Origin: Hamadaea sp013361475
Lineage (GTDB): Bacteria > Actinomycetota > Actinomycetes > Mycobacteriales > Micromonosporaceae
Assembly (NCBI RefSeq): GCF_040654195.1
Contig: NZ_JBFAHM010000014.1
Coordinates: 124,001-188,000, forward strand
Reading direction: 5' to 3'
DNA length: 64,000 nucleotides
Shown: in pieces, positions 44,370-53,728 of the stretch
Layout of the letters: each line of letters begins with the position of its first letter
Numbering within the stretch: the stretch's first letter is position 1
Notes under the pieces: model-generated
Seen by the model: only the letters and a program-made list of their open reading frames with translations
Told to the model about the DNA's origin: nothing
Database searches by the model: none
Made by a program: the position numbers and the translations under genes

Positions 44370-46466
44370 GTGGCCGCCGCAAACGCCGCGCTCGCCAAGC
44401 TCCGCAACATCGGCATCATGGCGCACATCGACGCCGGTAAGACGACCACGACCGAGCGCATCCTGTTCTACACCGGCATCACCCACAAGATCGGCGAGGT
44501 CCACGAGGGCGCCGCCGTCATGGACTGGATGGAGCAGGAGCAGGAGCGTGGTATCACGATCACTTCTGCCGCCACCAAGTGCGAGTGGAAGGGCCACCCG
44601 ATCAACATCATCGACACGCCCGGCCACGTCGACTTCACGGTCGAGGTCGAGCGGTCGCTGCGCGTACTCGACGGTGCGGTCGCGGTCTACGACGGCGTCG
44701 CCGGCGTAGAGCCGCAGACCGAGAACGTCTGGCGCCAGGCGGACAAGTACAACGTTCCGCGTATGTGCTTCGTCAACAAGCTGGACCGGACGGGTGCGGA
44801 CTTCTTCCGCTGCGTCCAGATGATGATCGACCGGCTGAATGCGACCCCGCTCGTGCTGCAGATCCCGATCGGGCTCGAGGCCGACCACATCGGCGTCGTC
44901 GACCTGCTGGGCATGCGCGCCCTCACGTGGCGCGGCGAGACTCAGAAGGGCGAGGACTACGCGGTCGAGGAGATCCCGGCCGACCTGCAGGCGCAGGCCG
45001 AGGAGTGGCGTACCAAGCTGCTCGAGACGCTGGCCGAGGCCGACGACGAGATCATGGAGAAGTACCTCGAGGGTGGCGAGTTCACCCTGGAGGAGCTGAA
45101 GGCCGCGATCCGTCGCGCCACCATCGCCGGCAAGGTCAACCCGGTCGTCACCGGTTCGGCGTTCAAGAACAAGGGCGTGCAGCCGATGCTGGACGCGGTC
45201 GTCGACTACCTGCCGTCGCCGCTGGACATCCCGGCCATCGACGGCACGCTGATGGACGGCGAGACCGTCGTCGAGCGCCACGCCGACGTCAGTGAGCCCT
45301 TCTCCGGCCTGGCCTTCAAGGTCCAGACGGACAAGCACCTGGGCAAGCTCACCTACGTCCGGGTCTACTCGGGCACGGTGGAGTCCGGCACCCAGGTCAT
45401 CAACTCCACGAAGGACCGCAAGGAGCGGATCGGCAAGATCTACCAGATGCACGCGAACAAGCGCGAGGAGCGTACGTCCGCGCAGGCTGGTGACATCATC
45501 GCCGTCCAGGGTCTCAAGCAGACCACCACGGGTGACACGCTGTGCGACCCGGCCAACGCGGTGATCCTGGAGTCGATGACCTTCCCGGAGCCGGTCATCG
45601 ACGTCGCGATCGAGCCGAAGACCAAGGCCGACCAGGAGAAGCTCTCCACCGCCATCCAGAAGCTGGCCGAAGAGGACCCGACCTTCCGCGTCAAGAACGA
45701 CGAGGAGACGGGCCAGACGGTCATCTCCGGCATGGGCGAGCTGCACTTGGAAATCCTCGTCGACCGGATGAAGCGCGAGTTCAACGTCGAGGCGAACGTC
45801 GGCAAGCCGCAGGTCGCGTACCGCGAGACCATCCGCCGCGCGGTGGAGAAGGTCGAGTACACGCACAAGAAGCAGACCGGTGGTTCCGGCCAGTACGCGT
45901 CGGTGCTCATCTCCCTCGAGCCGCTGCCGCTCGACGGTGAGGCGACCTACGAGTTCGTCAACGCCGTCACCGGTGGTCGCATCCCGAAGGAGTTCATCCC
46001 GTCGGTCGACGCCGGCGCGCAGGACGCCATGCAGTACGGCGTACTCGCGGGCTACCCGCTGGTCGGCGTCAAGCTGATCCTGGTGGACGGCAAGTACCAC
46101 GAGGTCGACTCGTCCGAGATGGCGTTCAAGATCGCCGGCTCGATGGCGCTGAAGGAGGCGGCTCGCAAGGCCGACCCGGCGCTGCTCGAGCCGATGATGG
46201 CCGTTGAGGTCACCACTCCGGAGGAGAACATGGGTGACGTCATCGGCGACCTCAACTCCCGCCGCGGCATCATCCAGGCGATGGAGGAGCGTGGCGGCGC
46301 CCGCGTCGTCCGTGCCCTGGTGCCGCTGTCGGAGATGTTCGGCTACGTCGGCGACCTGCGGTCGAAGACGCAGGGCCGGGCGAGCTACAGCATGCAGTTC
46401 GACTCCTACGCCGAGGTTCCCACGAACGTCGCGAAGGAGATCATCTCGAAGGCGACCGGCGAGTAA
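44370..46466 (+). CDS. fusA: Elongation factor G
   Basis: The product is 698 aa. GTPase motifs are AHIDAGKT (18-25), DTPGHVDF and NKLDRTGADF. The five-domain length is normal. It drives ribosomal translocation. GTG start with GAAGGGAACTCGAAA upstream. The region after the G domain carries GQTVISGMGELHLEI and the C-terminal FGYVGDLRSKTQGRAS. Confidence 0.97.
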   Translation: MAAANAALAKLRNIGIMAHIDAGKTTTTERILFYTGITHKIGEVHEGAAVMDWMEQEQERGITITSAATKCEWKGHPINIIDTPGHVDFTVEVERSLRVLDGAVAVYDGVAGVEPQTENVWRQADKYNVPRMCFVNKLDRTGADFFRCVQMMIDRLNATPLVLQIPIGLEADHIGVVDLLGMRALTWRGETQKGEDYAVEEIPADLQAQAEEWRTKLLETLAEADDEIMEKYLEGGEFTLEELKAAIRRATIAGKVNPVVTGSAFKNKGVQPMLDAVVDYLPSPLDIPAIDGTLMDGETVVERHADVSEPFSGLAFKVQTDKHLGKLTYVRVYSGTVESGTQVINSTKDRKERIGKIYQMHANKREERTSAQAGDIIAVQGLKQTTTGDTLCDPANAVILESMTFPEPVIDVAIEPKTKADQEKLSTAIQKLAEEDPTFRVKNDEETGQTVISGMGELHLEILVDRMKREFNVEANVGKPQVAYRETIRRAVEKVEYTHKKQTGGSGQYASVLISLEPLPLDGEATYEFVNAVTGGRIPKEFIPSVDAGAQDAMQYGVLAGYPLVGVKLILVDGKYHEVDSSEMAFKIAGSMALKEAARKADPALLEPMMAVEVTTPEENMGDVIGDLNSRRGIIQAMEERGGARVVRALVPLSEMFGYVGDLRSKTQGRASYSMQFDSYAEVPTNVAKEIISKATGE

Positions 46467-46487
46467 TCGCCGTTAGCGTTGGAGAAC

Positions 46488-46518
46488 GCCTGGCCGGTCA
46501 TCGTGGCCGGTCAGGCGA
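46488..46518 (+). terminator. Hairpin between fusA and tuf
   Basis: CGCCTGGCCGG and CCGGTCAGGCG arms with one mismatch and a 9-nt loop. It may adjust tuf expression relative to fusA. Confidence 0.65.
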
Positions 46519-46588
46519 CTAGGAGAAGTCCAAAGCGCCGTGTGGCGCCGTCGGGCGTACGAACCAGACAGTCCACAGGAGGACACCA

Positions 46589-47782
46589 GTGGCGAAGGCG
46601 AAGTTCGAGCGGACTAAGCCGCACGTCAACATCGGCACCATTGGTCACATCGACCACGGTAAGACGACGCTGACGGCGGCCATCACGAAGGTCCTGCACG
46701 ACAAGTACCCGGACCTCAACCCGTACACGCCGTTCGACGAGATCGACAAGGCGCCGGAGGAGAAGGCCCGCGGCATCACCATCTCGATCGCTCACGTCGA
46801 GTACCAGACCGAGTCGCGGCACTACGCGCACGTCGACTGCCCCGGTCACGCCGACTACATCAAGAACATGATCACCGGTGCCGCCCAGATGGACGGCGCG
46901 ATCCTGGTGGTCGCGGCGACCGACGGCCCGATGCCGCAGACCAAGGAGCACGTGCTCCTGGCCCGCCAGGTCGGCGTTCCGTACATCGTCGTGGCGCTGA
47001 ACAAGGCCGACATGGTCGACGACGCCGAGCTGCTCGACCTGGTCGAGCTCGAGGTCCGCGAGCTGCTGAGCACCTACGAGTTCCCGGGCGACGACGTCCC
47101 GGTCGTGCGGGTGTCGGCGCTCAAGGCGCTCGAGGGCGACGCGGAGTGGACCCAGGCTCTGCTTGGTCTGATGGACGCGGTCGACTCCGCGATCCCGCAG
47201 CCCGAGCGTGAGACCGAGAAGCCGTTCCTCATGCCCGTCGAGGACGTGTTCACGATCACCGGTCGTGGCACCGTCGTCACCGGTCGTGTCGAGCGCGGCG
47301 TCCTGCTCCCGAACGAGGACGTCGAGATCATCGGCATCAAGGACAAGGCGCTCAAGACCAAGGTCACGGCGATCGAGATGTTCCGCAAGACTCTCGACGA
47401 CGCGCGTGCCGGAGAGAACGTCGGTCTGCTCCTGCGCGGTATCAAGCGTGAGGAGGTCGAGCGCGGCATGGTCGTCATCAAGCCGGGCACGACCACCCCG
47501 CACACGGAGTTCGAGGCGACGGTCTACATCCTCTCCAAGGAGGAGGGTGGCCGCCACACCCCGTTCTTCCAGAACTACCGTCCGCAGTTCTACTTCCGTA
47601 CCACGGACGTCACCGGCGTCGTCACGCTGCCCGAGGGCACCGAGATGGTCATGCCGGGCGACACCACCAACATGACGGTCAAGCTGATCCAGCCCATCGC
47701 CATGGAGGAGAGCCTGCGGTTCGCGATCCGTGAGGGTGGCCGCACCGTCGGCGCCGGCCGGGTCACCAAGATCCTCAAGTGA
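46589..47782 (+). CDS. tuf: Elongation factor Tu
   Basis: The product is 397 aa. Motifs are GHIDHGKT (19-26), DCPGHADYIKNM and NKADMVDD. The C-terminus RFAIREGGRTVGAGRVTKIL has the common, elfamycin-sensitive-looking sequence. GTG start with AGGAGGAC upstream. Only one tuf gene is seen in the window. Confidence 0.98.
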   Translation: MAKAKFERTKPHVNIGTIGHIDHGKTTLTAAITKVLHDKYPDLNPYTPFDEIDKAPEEKARGITISIAHVEYQTESRHYAHVDCPGHADYIKNMITGAAQMDGAILVVAATDGPMPQTKEHVLLARQVGVPYIVVALNKADMVDDAELLDLVELEVRELLSTYEFPGDDVPVVRVSALKALEGDAEWTQALLGLMDAVDSAIPQPERETEKPFLMPVEDVFTITGRGTVVTGRVERGVLLPNEDVEIIGIKDKALKTKVTAIEMFRKTLDDARAGENVGLLLRGIKREEVERGMVVIKPGTTTPHTEFEATVYILSKEEGGRHTPFFQNYRPQFYFRTTDVTGVVTLPEGTEMVMPGDTTNMTVKLIQPIAMEESLRFAIREGGRTVGAGRVTKILK

Positions 47783-47788
47783 TCCATC

Positions 47789-47820
47789 GGCGGGCGCCCC
47801 GATCCGTCGGGGCGCCCGCC
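47789..47820 (+). terminator. str operon terminator
   Basis: Perfect 14-bp arms (47789-47802 and 47807-47820) with loop TCCG, 6 bp after the tuf stop. Confidence 0.9.
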
Positions 47821-47875
47821 GCATGATCTGGGCCACATGCCGGGCTCCCCTCGGCGTGAGGGTCCGCACCCCGAT

Positions 47876-47905
47876 TTCACATTGCCGCACCCAGTACGGC
47901 ATAAT
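47876..47905 (+). promoter_or_regulatory. S10 operon promoter (tentative)
   Basis: TTCACA at 47876-47881, 18-nt spacer, CATAAT at 47900-47905. An alternative TAGGTT lies at 47909-47914. No closer consensus was found. Confidence 0.5.
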
Positions 47906-48242
47906 GAATAGGTTGCGTTGCGGCTGGTTCGCGCCTGCCCACAGTTGTGGGTGTCGGTGTGCCGGCCACCGCGGGGCCGGCGATCCGTCTGAACGACGGT
48001 AATCGCGGGCGTCGCCCAGCCCCTTGTGCGGGCGTGACGCTCGCCGGGTCAATCCCAACCCTTGTGGGGATGCAGACTGGCCCGACGCGCGACACGCCCG
48101 ACCGCGGGGGTCGGAAGGACCAGCCGGACGAGCTCTGATTGAGCAGCTCAGACGGGTTGACAAAAAGAGAGCGGACGGCCTGAAACCGCCGGCGGACACA
48201 CTCCGGCGAGGGTCACAACGAGAGAAGGAAACAGAAGCCACC
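47906..48242 (+). promoter_or_regulatory. S10 leader with shared ribosomal leader element
   Basis: A leader of about 330 nt. It holds CCCACA-GT-TGTGGG at 47938-47951. The 25-nt element at 48090-48114 is identical to 43236-43260. A GAGAAGGAA ribosome-binding site precedes rpsJ. There is no gene in the gap. Confidence 0.7.
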
Positions 48243-48551
48243 ATGGCGGGACAGAAGATCCGCATCCGGCTCAAGGCCTACGACCACGAGGTCGTCGACT
48301 CGTCGGCACGCAAGATCGTCGAGACGGTGACTCGTACGGGCGCTCAGGTCGCGGGCCCGGTGCCGCTGCCCACGGAGATCAACCGCTTCTGCGTGATCCG
48401 CTCGCCGCACAAGTACAAGGACTCGCGCGAGCACTTCGAGATGCGCACGCACAAGCGTCTGATCGACATCATCGACCCGACCCCCAAGACGGTCGACTCG
48501 CTCATGCGTCTCGACCTGCCGGCAGGCGTCGACATCGAGATCAAGCTGTAG
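48243..48551 (+). CDS. rpsJ: 30S ribosomal protein S10 (uS10)
   Basis: The product is 102 aa, starting [19 protein letters not shown] and containing [20 protein letters not shown]. It also acts as NusE in antitermination complexes. It is the first gene of the S10 operon, 13 bp before rplC. Confidence 0.97.
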
Positions 48552-48564
48552 GGACCGGACACTC

Positions 48565-49224
48565 ATGGACAGGCAAGTCAAGGGCCTCCTGGGCGCCAAG
48601 CTGGGCATGACCCAGCTGTGGGACAACAACAAGGTCGTACCGGTGACGGTCGTCGAGGTCAGCCCGAATGTGGTGACCCAGGTCCGCACCGCCGACGTCG
48701 ACGGATACTCGGCCGTTCAGCTCGCCTACGGCGCGATCAACCCGCGGAAGGTCAACAAGCCGCGCGGTGGTCACTTCGCCAAGGCCGGCGTCGCGCCCCG
48801 TCGTCACATCGTCGAGCTGCGCACGGTCGACGCCGGCGAGTACACGCTCGGCCAGGAACTGACCGTCGAGACGTTCGCGGCCGGTCAGGCGATCGACGTG
48901 ACCGGCAAGACCAAGGGCAAGGGCTTCGCGGGTGTGATGAAGCGTCACGGCTTCCACGGCCTGCGCTCCTCGCACGGTGTCGAGCGCAAGCACCGGTCGC
49001 CGGGCTCCATCGGCGCCTGCGCGACCCCGGGTCGCGTCTTCAAGGGCGTACGCATGGCCGGCCGGATGGGTGGCGTGCGGTACACCGCGCAGGGCCTCAC
49101 GGTCCAGGCGGTCGACGTCGAGAACAACCTGCTGCTGGTGCGCGGCGCCATCCCGGGCCCCAAGGGCGCCCTGGTGCTGGTTCGCTCGGCGGCGAAGGAG
49201 AAGAAGGGTGGTGCGAAGAAGTGA
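48565..49224 (+). CDS. rplC: 50S ribosomal protein L3 (uL3)
   Basis: The product is 219 aa. The central extension FAGVMKRHGFHGLRSSHGVE and the GRMGGVRYTAQGL segment reach toward the peptidyl-transferase centre. The stop overlaps the rplD GTG by 4 nt. Confidence 0.97.
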   Translation: MDRQVKGLLGAKLGMTQLWDNNKVVPVTVVEVSPNVVTQVRTADVDGYSAVQLAYGAINPRKVNKPRGGHFAKAGVAPRRHIVELRTVDAGEYTLGQELTVETFAAGQAIDVTGKTKGKGFAGVMKRHGFHGLRSSHGVERKHRSPGSIGACATPGRVFKGVRMAGRMGGVRYTAQGLTVQAVDVENNLLLVRGAIPGPKGALVLVRSAAKEKKGGAKK

Positions 49225-49871
49225 CCGCGGTTGACGTTATCGGCGTCGACGGTGCCAAGGCCGGTTCGGTCGAGCTGCCCAGCGACATCTTCGACGTCCA
49301 GGCCAACATCCCGCTGATGCACCAGGTCGTCACGGCGCAGCTCGCCGCGGCCCGTCAGGGTACGCACAAGGCGAAGTCCCGTGGCGAGGTGTCCGGTGGT
49401 GGCAAGAAGCCGTACAAGCAGAAGGGCACCGGTCGCGCTCGCCAGGGTTCGACCCGGGCGCCGCAGTTCGCCGGTGGTGGCGTCGTCCACGGCCCCGTGC
49501 CGCGTGACTACAGCCAGCGCACCCCGAAGAAGATGAAGGCCGCCGCCCTGCGTGGCGCCCTCTCGGACCGGGCGCGCGAGAGCCGGGTGCACGTGGTCGA
49601 GGCGTTCGTGGACGGCGAGCAGCCGTCGACGAAGGCGGCGCTGGCCACTCTGAAGGCGCTCGGCGTCGACGAGGCGAAGTCGCTGGTGGTGCTGGGTGCG
49701 GAGGACGAGCTGAACTGGATCAGCCTGCGCAACCTGCCGCTGGTGCACCTCATCGAGTCCGGCCAGCTCAACACGTACGACGTCCTCGTCGCCGACCACG
49801 TGGTCTTCACGAAGGTGGCGCTGGAGGAGTTCCTCGGCGTTCGTACGGGCACCGAGGAGGGTGACAAGTGA
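49221..49871 (+). CDS. rplD: 50S ribosomal protein L4 (uL4)
   Basis: The product is 216 aa. The tunnel loop contains GGGKKPYKQKGTGRARQGS and RAPQFAGGGVVHGP. In E. coli it is the autogenous regulator of the S10 operon. GTG start coupled to rplC; the end overlaps rplW by 4 nt. Confidence 0.97.
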   Translation: MTAVDVIGVDGAKAGSVELPSDIFDVQANIPLMHQVVTAQLAAARQGTHKAKSRGEVSGGGKKPYKQKGTGRARQGSTRAPQFAGGGVVHGPVPRDYSQRTPKKMKAAALRGALSDRARESRVHVVEAFVDGEQPSTKAALATLKALGVDEAKSLVVLGAEDELNWISLRNLPLVHLIESGQLNTYDVLVADHVVFTKVALEEFLGVRTGTEEGDK

Positions 49872-50170
49872 CCACCATCGCTGACCCGCGGGACATCATC
49901 GTCGCCCCGGTCGTCTCCGAGAAGAGCTACAGCGAGCTGACGCGCAACTGGTACACGTTCCTCGTGCACCCGGATGCGAACAAGACCGCCATCAAGATCG
50001 CGATCGAGCAGATCTTCAACGTTCGCGTGCTCACGGTGAACACGCTCAACCGCGAGGGCAAGCGCAAGCGGACCCGCAACGGTTGGGGCAAGCGCAAGGA
50101 CACCAAGCGCGCCATGGTGAAGCTGGCCGACGGCGACCGCATTGAGGTCTTCGGCGGACCGGTGAGCTGA
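49868..50170 (+). CDS. rplW: 50S ribosomal protein L23 (uL23)
   Basis: The product is 100 aa. DIIVAPVVSEKSYSELTRN and IEQIFNVRVLTVNTLNREGK are typical. It is the docking site for trigger factor and SRP at the exit tunnel. GTG start, coupled to rplD. Confidence 0.96.
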   Translation: MTTIADPRDIIVAPVVSEKSYSELTRNWYTFLVHPDANKTAIKIAIEQIFNVRVLTVNTLNREGKRKRTRNGWGKRKDTKRAMVKLADGDRIEVFGGPVS

Positions 50171-50183
50171 GGGGTATAAGACA

Positions 50184-50862
50184 ATGGCTATTCGTAAGTA
50201 CAAGCCGACGACGCCGGGCCGCCGTGGCTCCAGCGTCGCCGACTTCGCCGAGATCACCCGGTCTACCCCGGAGAAGTCGCTCGTCGTGCCGCTGCCCAAG
50301 AAGGGCGGCCGCAACGTCCACGGCCGGATCACCACCCGGCACCAGGGCGGCGGTCACAAGCGTCAGTACCGTCTGATCGACTTCAAGCGGGTCGACAAGG
50401 ACGGCATCCCCGCCAAGGTCGCGCACATCGAGTACGACCCGAACCGCACCGCGCGGATCGCGCTGCTGCACTACGCCGACGGCGAGAAGCGCTACATCCT
50501 GGCGCCGAAGGACCTGAAGCAGGGTGACGCGGTCGAGTCCGGCACGGGCGCGGACATCAAGCCGGGCAACAACCTGCCGCTGCGCAACATCCCCGTCGGC
50601 ACCACGGTGCACGGTGTGGAGCTGCGTCCGGGCGGTGGCGCGAAGCTGGCCCGTTCGGCCGGCGTCGGCATCCAGCTGCTGGGTCGCGAGGAGGACTACG
50701 CCACGCTGCGTATGCCGTCCGGCGAAATCCGCAAGGTGGACGTCCGCTGCCGCGCCACGGTGGGCGAGATCGGCAACGCCGAGCAGTCCAACATCAACTG
50801 GGGCAAGGCCGGCCGTATGCGCTGGAAGGGCAAGCGCCCGACCGTTCGTGGTGTCGCCATGA
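50184..50862 (+). other. 5' part of rplB: RNA-binding body
   Basis: This stretch encodes the N-terminal and SH3-like RNA-binding domains of L2. TTRHQGGGHKRQYRLIDFKR is the conserved rRNA-contact segment. It is listed only to mark the domain boundary within the gene entry that covers 50184-51023. Confidence 0.6.
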
Positions 50863-51023
50863 ACCCGGTCGACCACCCGCACGGTGGTGGTGAGGGCAAG
50901 ACCTCCGGTGGTCGCCACCCGGTGAACCCGCAGGGTAAGCCCGAGGGCCGCACCCGTCGTAAGGGCCAGCCGAGTGACCGGCTGATCGTTCGCCGCCGCT
51001 ACGCCAACCGCAAGCGCGGCTGA
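50184..51023 (+). CDS. rplB: 50S ribosomal protein L2 (uL2)
   Basis: The product is 279 aa. The catalytic-centre His lies in GVAMNPVDHPHGGGEGK near the C-terminus. MAIRKYKPTTPGRRGSSV is the usual start. GAGGGG precedes the ATG. 12 bp before rpsS. Confidence 0.97.
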   Translation: MAIRKYKPTTPGRRGSSVADFAEITRSTPEKSLVVPLPKKGGRNVHGRITTRHQGGGHKRQYRLIDFKRVDKDGIPAKVAHIEYDPNRTARIALLHYADGEKRYILAPKDLKQGDAVESGTGADIKPGNNLPLRNIPVGTTVHGVELRPGGGAKLARSAGVGIQLLGREEDYATLRMPSGEIRKVDVRCRATVGEIGNAEQSNINWGKAGRMRWKGKRPTVRGVAMNPVDHPHGGGEGKTSGGRHPVNPQGKPEGRTRRKGQPSDRLIVRRRYANRKRG

Positions 51024-51035
51024 GGGAGATAGAAG

Positions 51036-51317
51036 ATGCCTCGCAGCCTGAAGAAGGGCCCGTTCATCGACGACCACCTGCTCAAGAAGGTGGAGACGCA
51101 GAACGAGAAGGGCTCGAAGAACGTCATCAAGACCTGGTCGCGGCGTTCCACGATCATCCCCGAGATGCTCGGGCACACGATCGCGGTGCACGACGGACGC
51201 AAGCACGTCCCGGTCTTCGTGAGCGAAGCGATGGTCGGGCACAAGCTCGGCGAGTTCGCGCTGACCCGCACGTTCAAGGGTCACGAGAAGGACGACCGGA
51301 AGAGCCGCCGTCGCTGA
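51036..51317 (+). CDS. rpsS: 30S ribosomal protein S19 (uS19)
   Basis: The product is 93 aa. MPRSLKKGPFIDDHLLKKVE and SRRSTIIPEMLGHTIAVHDG are canonical. GGGAGATAGAAG upstream. It binds the 30S head with S13. Confidence 0.97.
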   Translation: MPRSLKKGPFIDDHLLKKVETQNEKGSKNVIKTWSRRSTIIPEMLGHTIAVHDGRKHVPVFVSEAMVGHKLGEFALTRTFKGHEKDDRKSRRR

Positions 51318-51351
51318 CGGTGGACCGTTGAGGATCAAGGGGAAACACGAA

Positions 51352-51816
51352 ATGCCTACCCAGGACGCGCAGGCGCCCGGTGCCCGGGCCGTCGCCCGCC
51401 ACGTGCGCCTGTCCGCCACCAAGGCGCGCCGTGTGGTGAACCTCGTCCGCGGTCTGCCCGCGAAGGAGGCTCTCACGGTGCTGCAGTTCGCGCCGCAGGC
51501 GGCCAGTGAGCCGGTGTACAAGGTGCTGGCCAGCGCCATCGCGAACGCGGAGAACAACGAGCGGCTGGACCCGGACGCGCTCCTGGTCAGCGCCGCGTAC
51601 GTGGACGAGGGCCCGACGCTGAAGCGGTTCCGGCCGCGGGCGCAGGGCCGGGCGTACCGCATCCGGAAGCGCACGTGCCACATCACCATCGAGGTGGAGG
51701 CCGTCGCTCCGCGTACGCCGGCTCGGGCCGCGAAGAAGGCAGCGGCCGCGAAGGCGACGCCGGCGAAGGCCGCGCCCGCCCAGGCCGAGACCGCCGAGCA
51801 GGAGGAGACCGAGTAA
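51352..51816 (+). CDS. rplV: 50S ribosomal protein L22 (uL22)
   Basis: The product is 154 aa. The core (1-118) includes ARHVRLSATKARRVVNLVRG and the tunnel hairpin around FRPRAQGRAYRIRKRT. Residues about 120-154 are an Ala/Lys/Glu-rich tail common in actinobacteria. ATG 51352 with AAGGGG upstream; a longer in-frame start is not used. The stop shares one base with the rpsC start. Confidence 0.96.
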   Translation: MPTQDAQAPGARAVARHVRLSATKARRVVNLVRGLPAKEALTVLQFAPQAASEPVYKVLASAIANAENNERLDPDALLVSAAYVDEGPTLKRFRPRAQGRAYRIRKRTCHITIEVEAVAPRTPARAAKKAAAAKATPAKAAPAQAETAEQEETE

Positions 51817-52655
51817 TGGGTCAGAAAGTTCACCCGACCGGCTTCCGGCTCGGCATCTCGACCGACTGGAAGTCCCGCTGGTACGCCGACAAGCTGTACA
51901 AGGACTACATCGGCGAGGATGTCAAGATCCGGAAGATGATGTCGAAGGGCCTCGAGCGCGCCGGCATCTCCAAGGTCGACATCGAGCGGACCCGCGACAA
52001 GGTGCGCGTCGACATCCACACCGCCCGGCCGGGCATCGTCATCGGCCGGAAGGGTGCGGAGGCCGAGCGCCTGCGCGGTGAGCTGGAGAAGCTCACCGGC
52101 AAGCAGGTTCAGCTCAACATCCTCGAGGTGAAGAACCCCGAGTCGGACGCGCAGCTCGTGGCGCAGGGCGTCGCCGAGCAGCTGTCCAGCCGGGTCAGCT
52201 TCCGCCGGGCGATGCGCAAGTCGATGCAGTCGGCGATGAAGAACCCGCTCGTGCGGGGCATCCGGGTGCAGGTCTCGGGCCGCCTGGGCGGTGCCGAGAT
52301 GAGCCGCACGGAGTTCTACCGCGAGGGCCGGGTCCCGCTGCACACGCTGCGGGCCAACATCGAGTACGGCTTCTTCGAGGCGCGTACGACCTTCGGCCGG
52401 ATCGGCGTGAAGGTTTGGATCTACAAGGGTGACGCCGTTCCGGGCCGCGAGGCCCTGGCCGACGCCGGTGCGCAGCGCCCGCGTCGCGAGCGGGCCGATC
52501 GTCCGGAGCGGCCGCGCCGCACCCGGTCGGGCTCGTCCGGCACCACCGCGGGTGGCACCGAGGCCGGCCGGGCGGCCGCCGCGGCTGCCGCCAGCACCGA
52601 GAACACCACCGAGGCGGCTCCCGAGGCCGCGCCGGTGCAGACGCAGGAGGGCTGA
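51816..52655 (+). CDS. rpsC: 30S ribosomal protein S3 (uS3)
   Basis: The product is 279 aa. The KH domain has IHTARPGIVIGRKGAEAERL; the C-terminal domain has RVPLHTLRANIEYGF. Residues about 215-279 form an Arg- then Ala/Glu-rich extension. TAATG junction with rplV, so translation is coupled. Confidence 0.96.
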   Translation: MGQKVHPTGFRLGISTDWKSRWYADKLYKDYIGEDVKIRKMMSKGLERAGISKVDIERTRDKVRVDIHTARPGIVIGRKGAEAERLRGELEKLTGKQVQLNILEVKNPESDAQLVAQGVAEQLSSRVSFRRAMRKSMQSAMKNPLVRGIRVQVSGRLGGAEMSRTEFYREGRVPLHTLRANIEYGFFEARTTFGRIGVKVWIYKGDAVPGREALADAGAQRPRRERADRPERPRRTRSGSSGTTAGGTEAGRAAAAAAASTENTTEAAPEAAPVQTQEG

Positions 52656-52658
52656 TCA

Positions 52659-53084
52659 ATGCTGATGCCGCGCAAGCCCCCAAAGGGCTTCCGCAAGCCG
52701 CACCACCCCGACCGCAGTGGCGCGTCGAAGGGCGGCAACCGGGTGGTGTTCGGCGAGTTCGGCATCCAGGCGCTCGAGCCGGCGTACGTCACGAACCGCC
52801 AGATCGAGTCGGCGCGTATCGCGATGACCCGTCACATTCGTCGTGGTGGCAAGGTCTGGATCACGGTCTACCCGGACCAGGCTCTGACCAAGAAGCCCGC
52901 CGAGACCCGGATGGGTTCCGGTAAGGGCTCGCCGGAGTGGTGGGTCGCGAACGTCAAGCCGGGCCGCATTCTCTTCGAGATGCAGTTCCCGAACGAGGCG
53001 ATCGCGCGTGAGGCGATGCGTCGCGCGATCCACAAGCTCCCGATGAAGTGCCGCATCGTGAAGCGTGAAGTGGGTGAAATGTGA
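52659..53084 (+). CDS. rplP: 50S ribosomal protein L16 (uL16)
   Basis: The product is 141 aa. It begins MLMPRKPPKGFRKPHHPDRS, slightly unlike the common MLIPRRVKYRKQHHP start. It contains ETRMGSGKGSPEWWVANVKP. It aids A-site tRNA accommodation. The stop overlaps the rpmC start. Confidence 0.95.
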   Translation: MLMPRKPPKGFRKPHHPDRSGASKGGNRVVFGEFGIQALEPAYVTNRQIESARIAMTRHIRRGGKVWITVYPDQALTKKPAETRMGSGKGSPEWWVANVKPGRILFEMQFPNEAIAREAMRRAIHKLPMKCRIVKREVGEM

Positions 53085-53314
53085 TGGCGGCGGGCACGAA
53101 GTCGGCCGAGCTGCGTGAACTCTCCGGCGAGGAGCTGGTCACGAAGCTGCGGGAGGCCAAGGCGGAGCTGTTCAACCTCCGCGTGCAGGGTGCGACCGGG
53201 CAGCTGGACAACAACCGGCGGCTGCAGGTCATCCGCAAGGACATCGCCCGGATCTACACGATCATGCGTGAGCGCGAGCTGGGGCTCTCGGCCGCGCCGA
53301 CTGAGGTGGCGTAA
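53084..53314 (+). CDS. rpmC: 50S ribosomal protein L29 (uL29)
   Basis: The product is 76 aa. Two helices: ELRELSGEELVTKLREAKAE and NNRRLQVIRKDIARIYTIMR. ATG 53084 shares one base with the rplP stop; a GTG one codon earlier is also possible. Confidence 0.95.
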   Translation: MAAGTKSAELRELSGEELVTKLREAKAELFNLRVQGATGQLDNNRRLQVIRKDIARIYTIMRERELGLSAAPTEVA

Positions 53315-53319
53315 TCAAC

Positions 53320-53598
53320 ATGAGTGAGACCAACGAGAAGGCCGCCGAGCGGACCTCGCGTAAGGTGCGTGAAGGCCTGGTCGTCAGCGACAAGATGGAC
53401 AAGACCGTCGTCGTCGAGGTCGAGGACCGGGTCAAGCACCCGCTGTACGGCAAGGTTCTGCGCCGTGCCAGCAAGCTGAAGGCGCACGACGAGCAGAACG
53501 CGTGCGGCATCGGTGACCGGGTGCTCCTGATGGAGACTCGTCCGCTGTCCGCCACCAAGCGGTGGCGGGTCGTGGAGATCCTCGAGAAGGCCAAGTGA
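53320..53598 (+). CDS. rpsQ: 30S ribosomal protein S17 (uS17)
   Basis: The product is 92 aa. The OB-fold core has REGLVVSDKMDKTVVVEVED and KAHDEQNACGIGDRVLLMET. It is the last gene of the S10 unit; a 130-bp gap with a hairpin follows. Confidence 0.96.
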   Translation: MSETNEKAAERTSRKVREGLVVSDKMDKTVVVEVEDRVKHPLYGKVLRRASKLKAHDEQNACGIGDRVLLMETRPLSATKRWRVVEILEKAK

Positions 53599-53628
53599 CG
53601 GCTGGGTTTTCCCCGGCAAATAAGACAG

Positions 53629-53671
53629 CCCACGCTCCGCGGGGCCGGTTCGCCCGGTTCCGCGGAGTGGG
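53629..53671 (+). terminator. Hairpin at the S10/spc operon boundary
   Basis: CCCAC/GTGGG closing stem and CTCCGCGG/CCGCGGAG, with a CCGG/CCGG inner part around TTCGC. It lies between rpsQ and rplN, where the S10 and spc operons meet in many bacteria. Confidence 0.7.
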
Positions 53672-53728
53672 GACGAGTTCCGCCAAGCTCCGGTGTTCCG
53701 GAGAACTGGCAGACATACAGGAGTTGAC

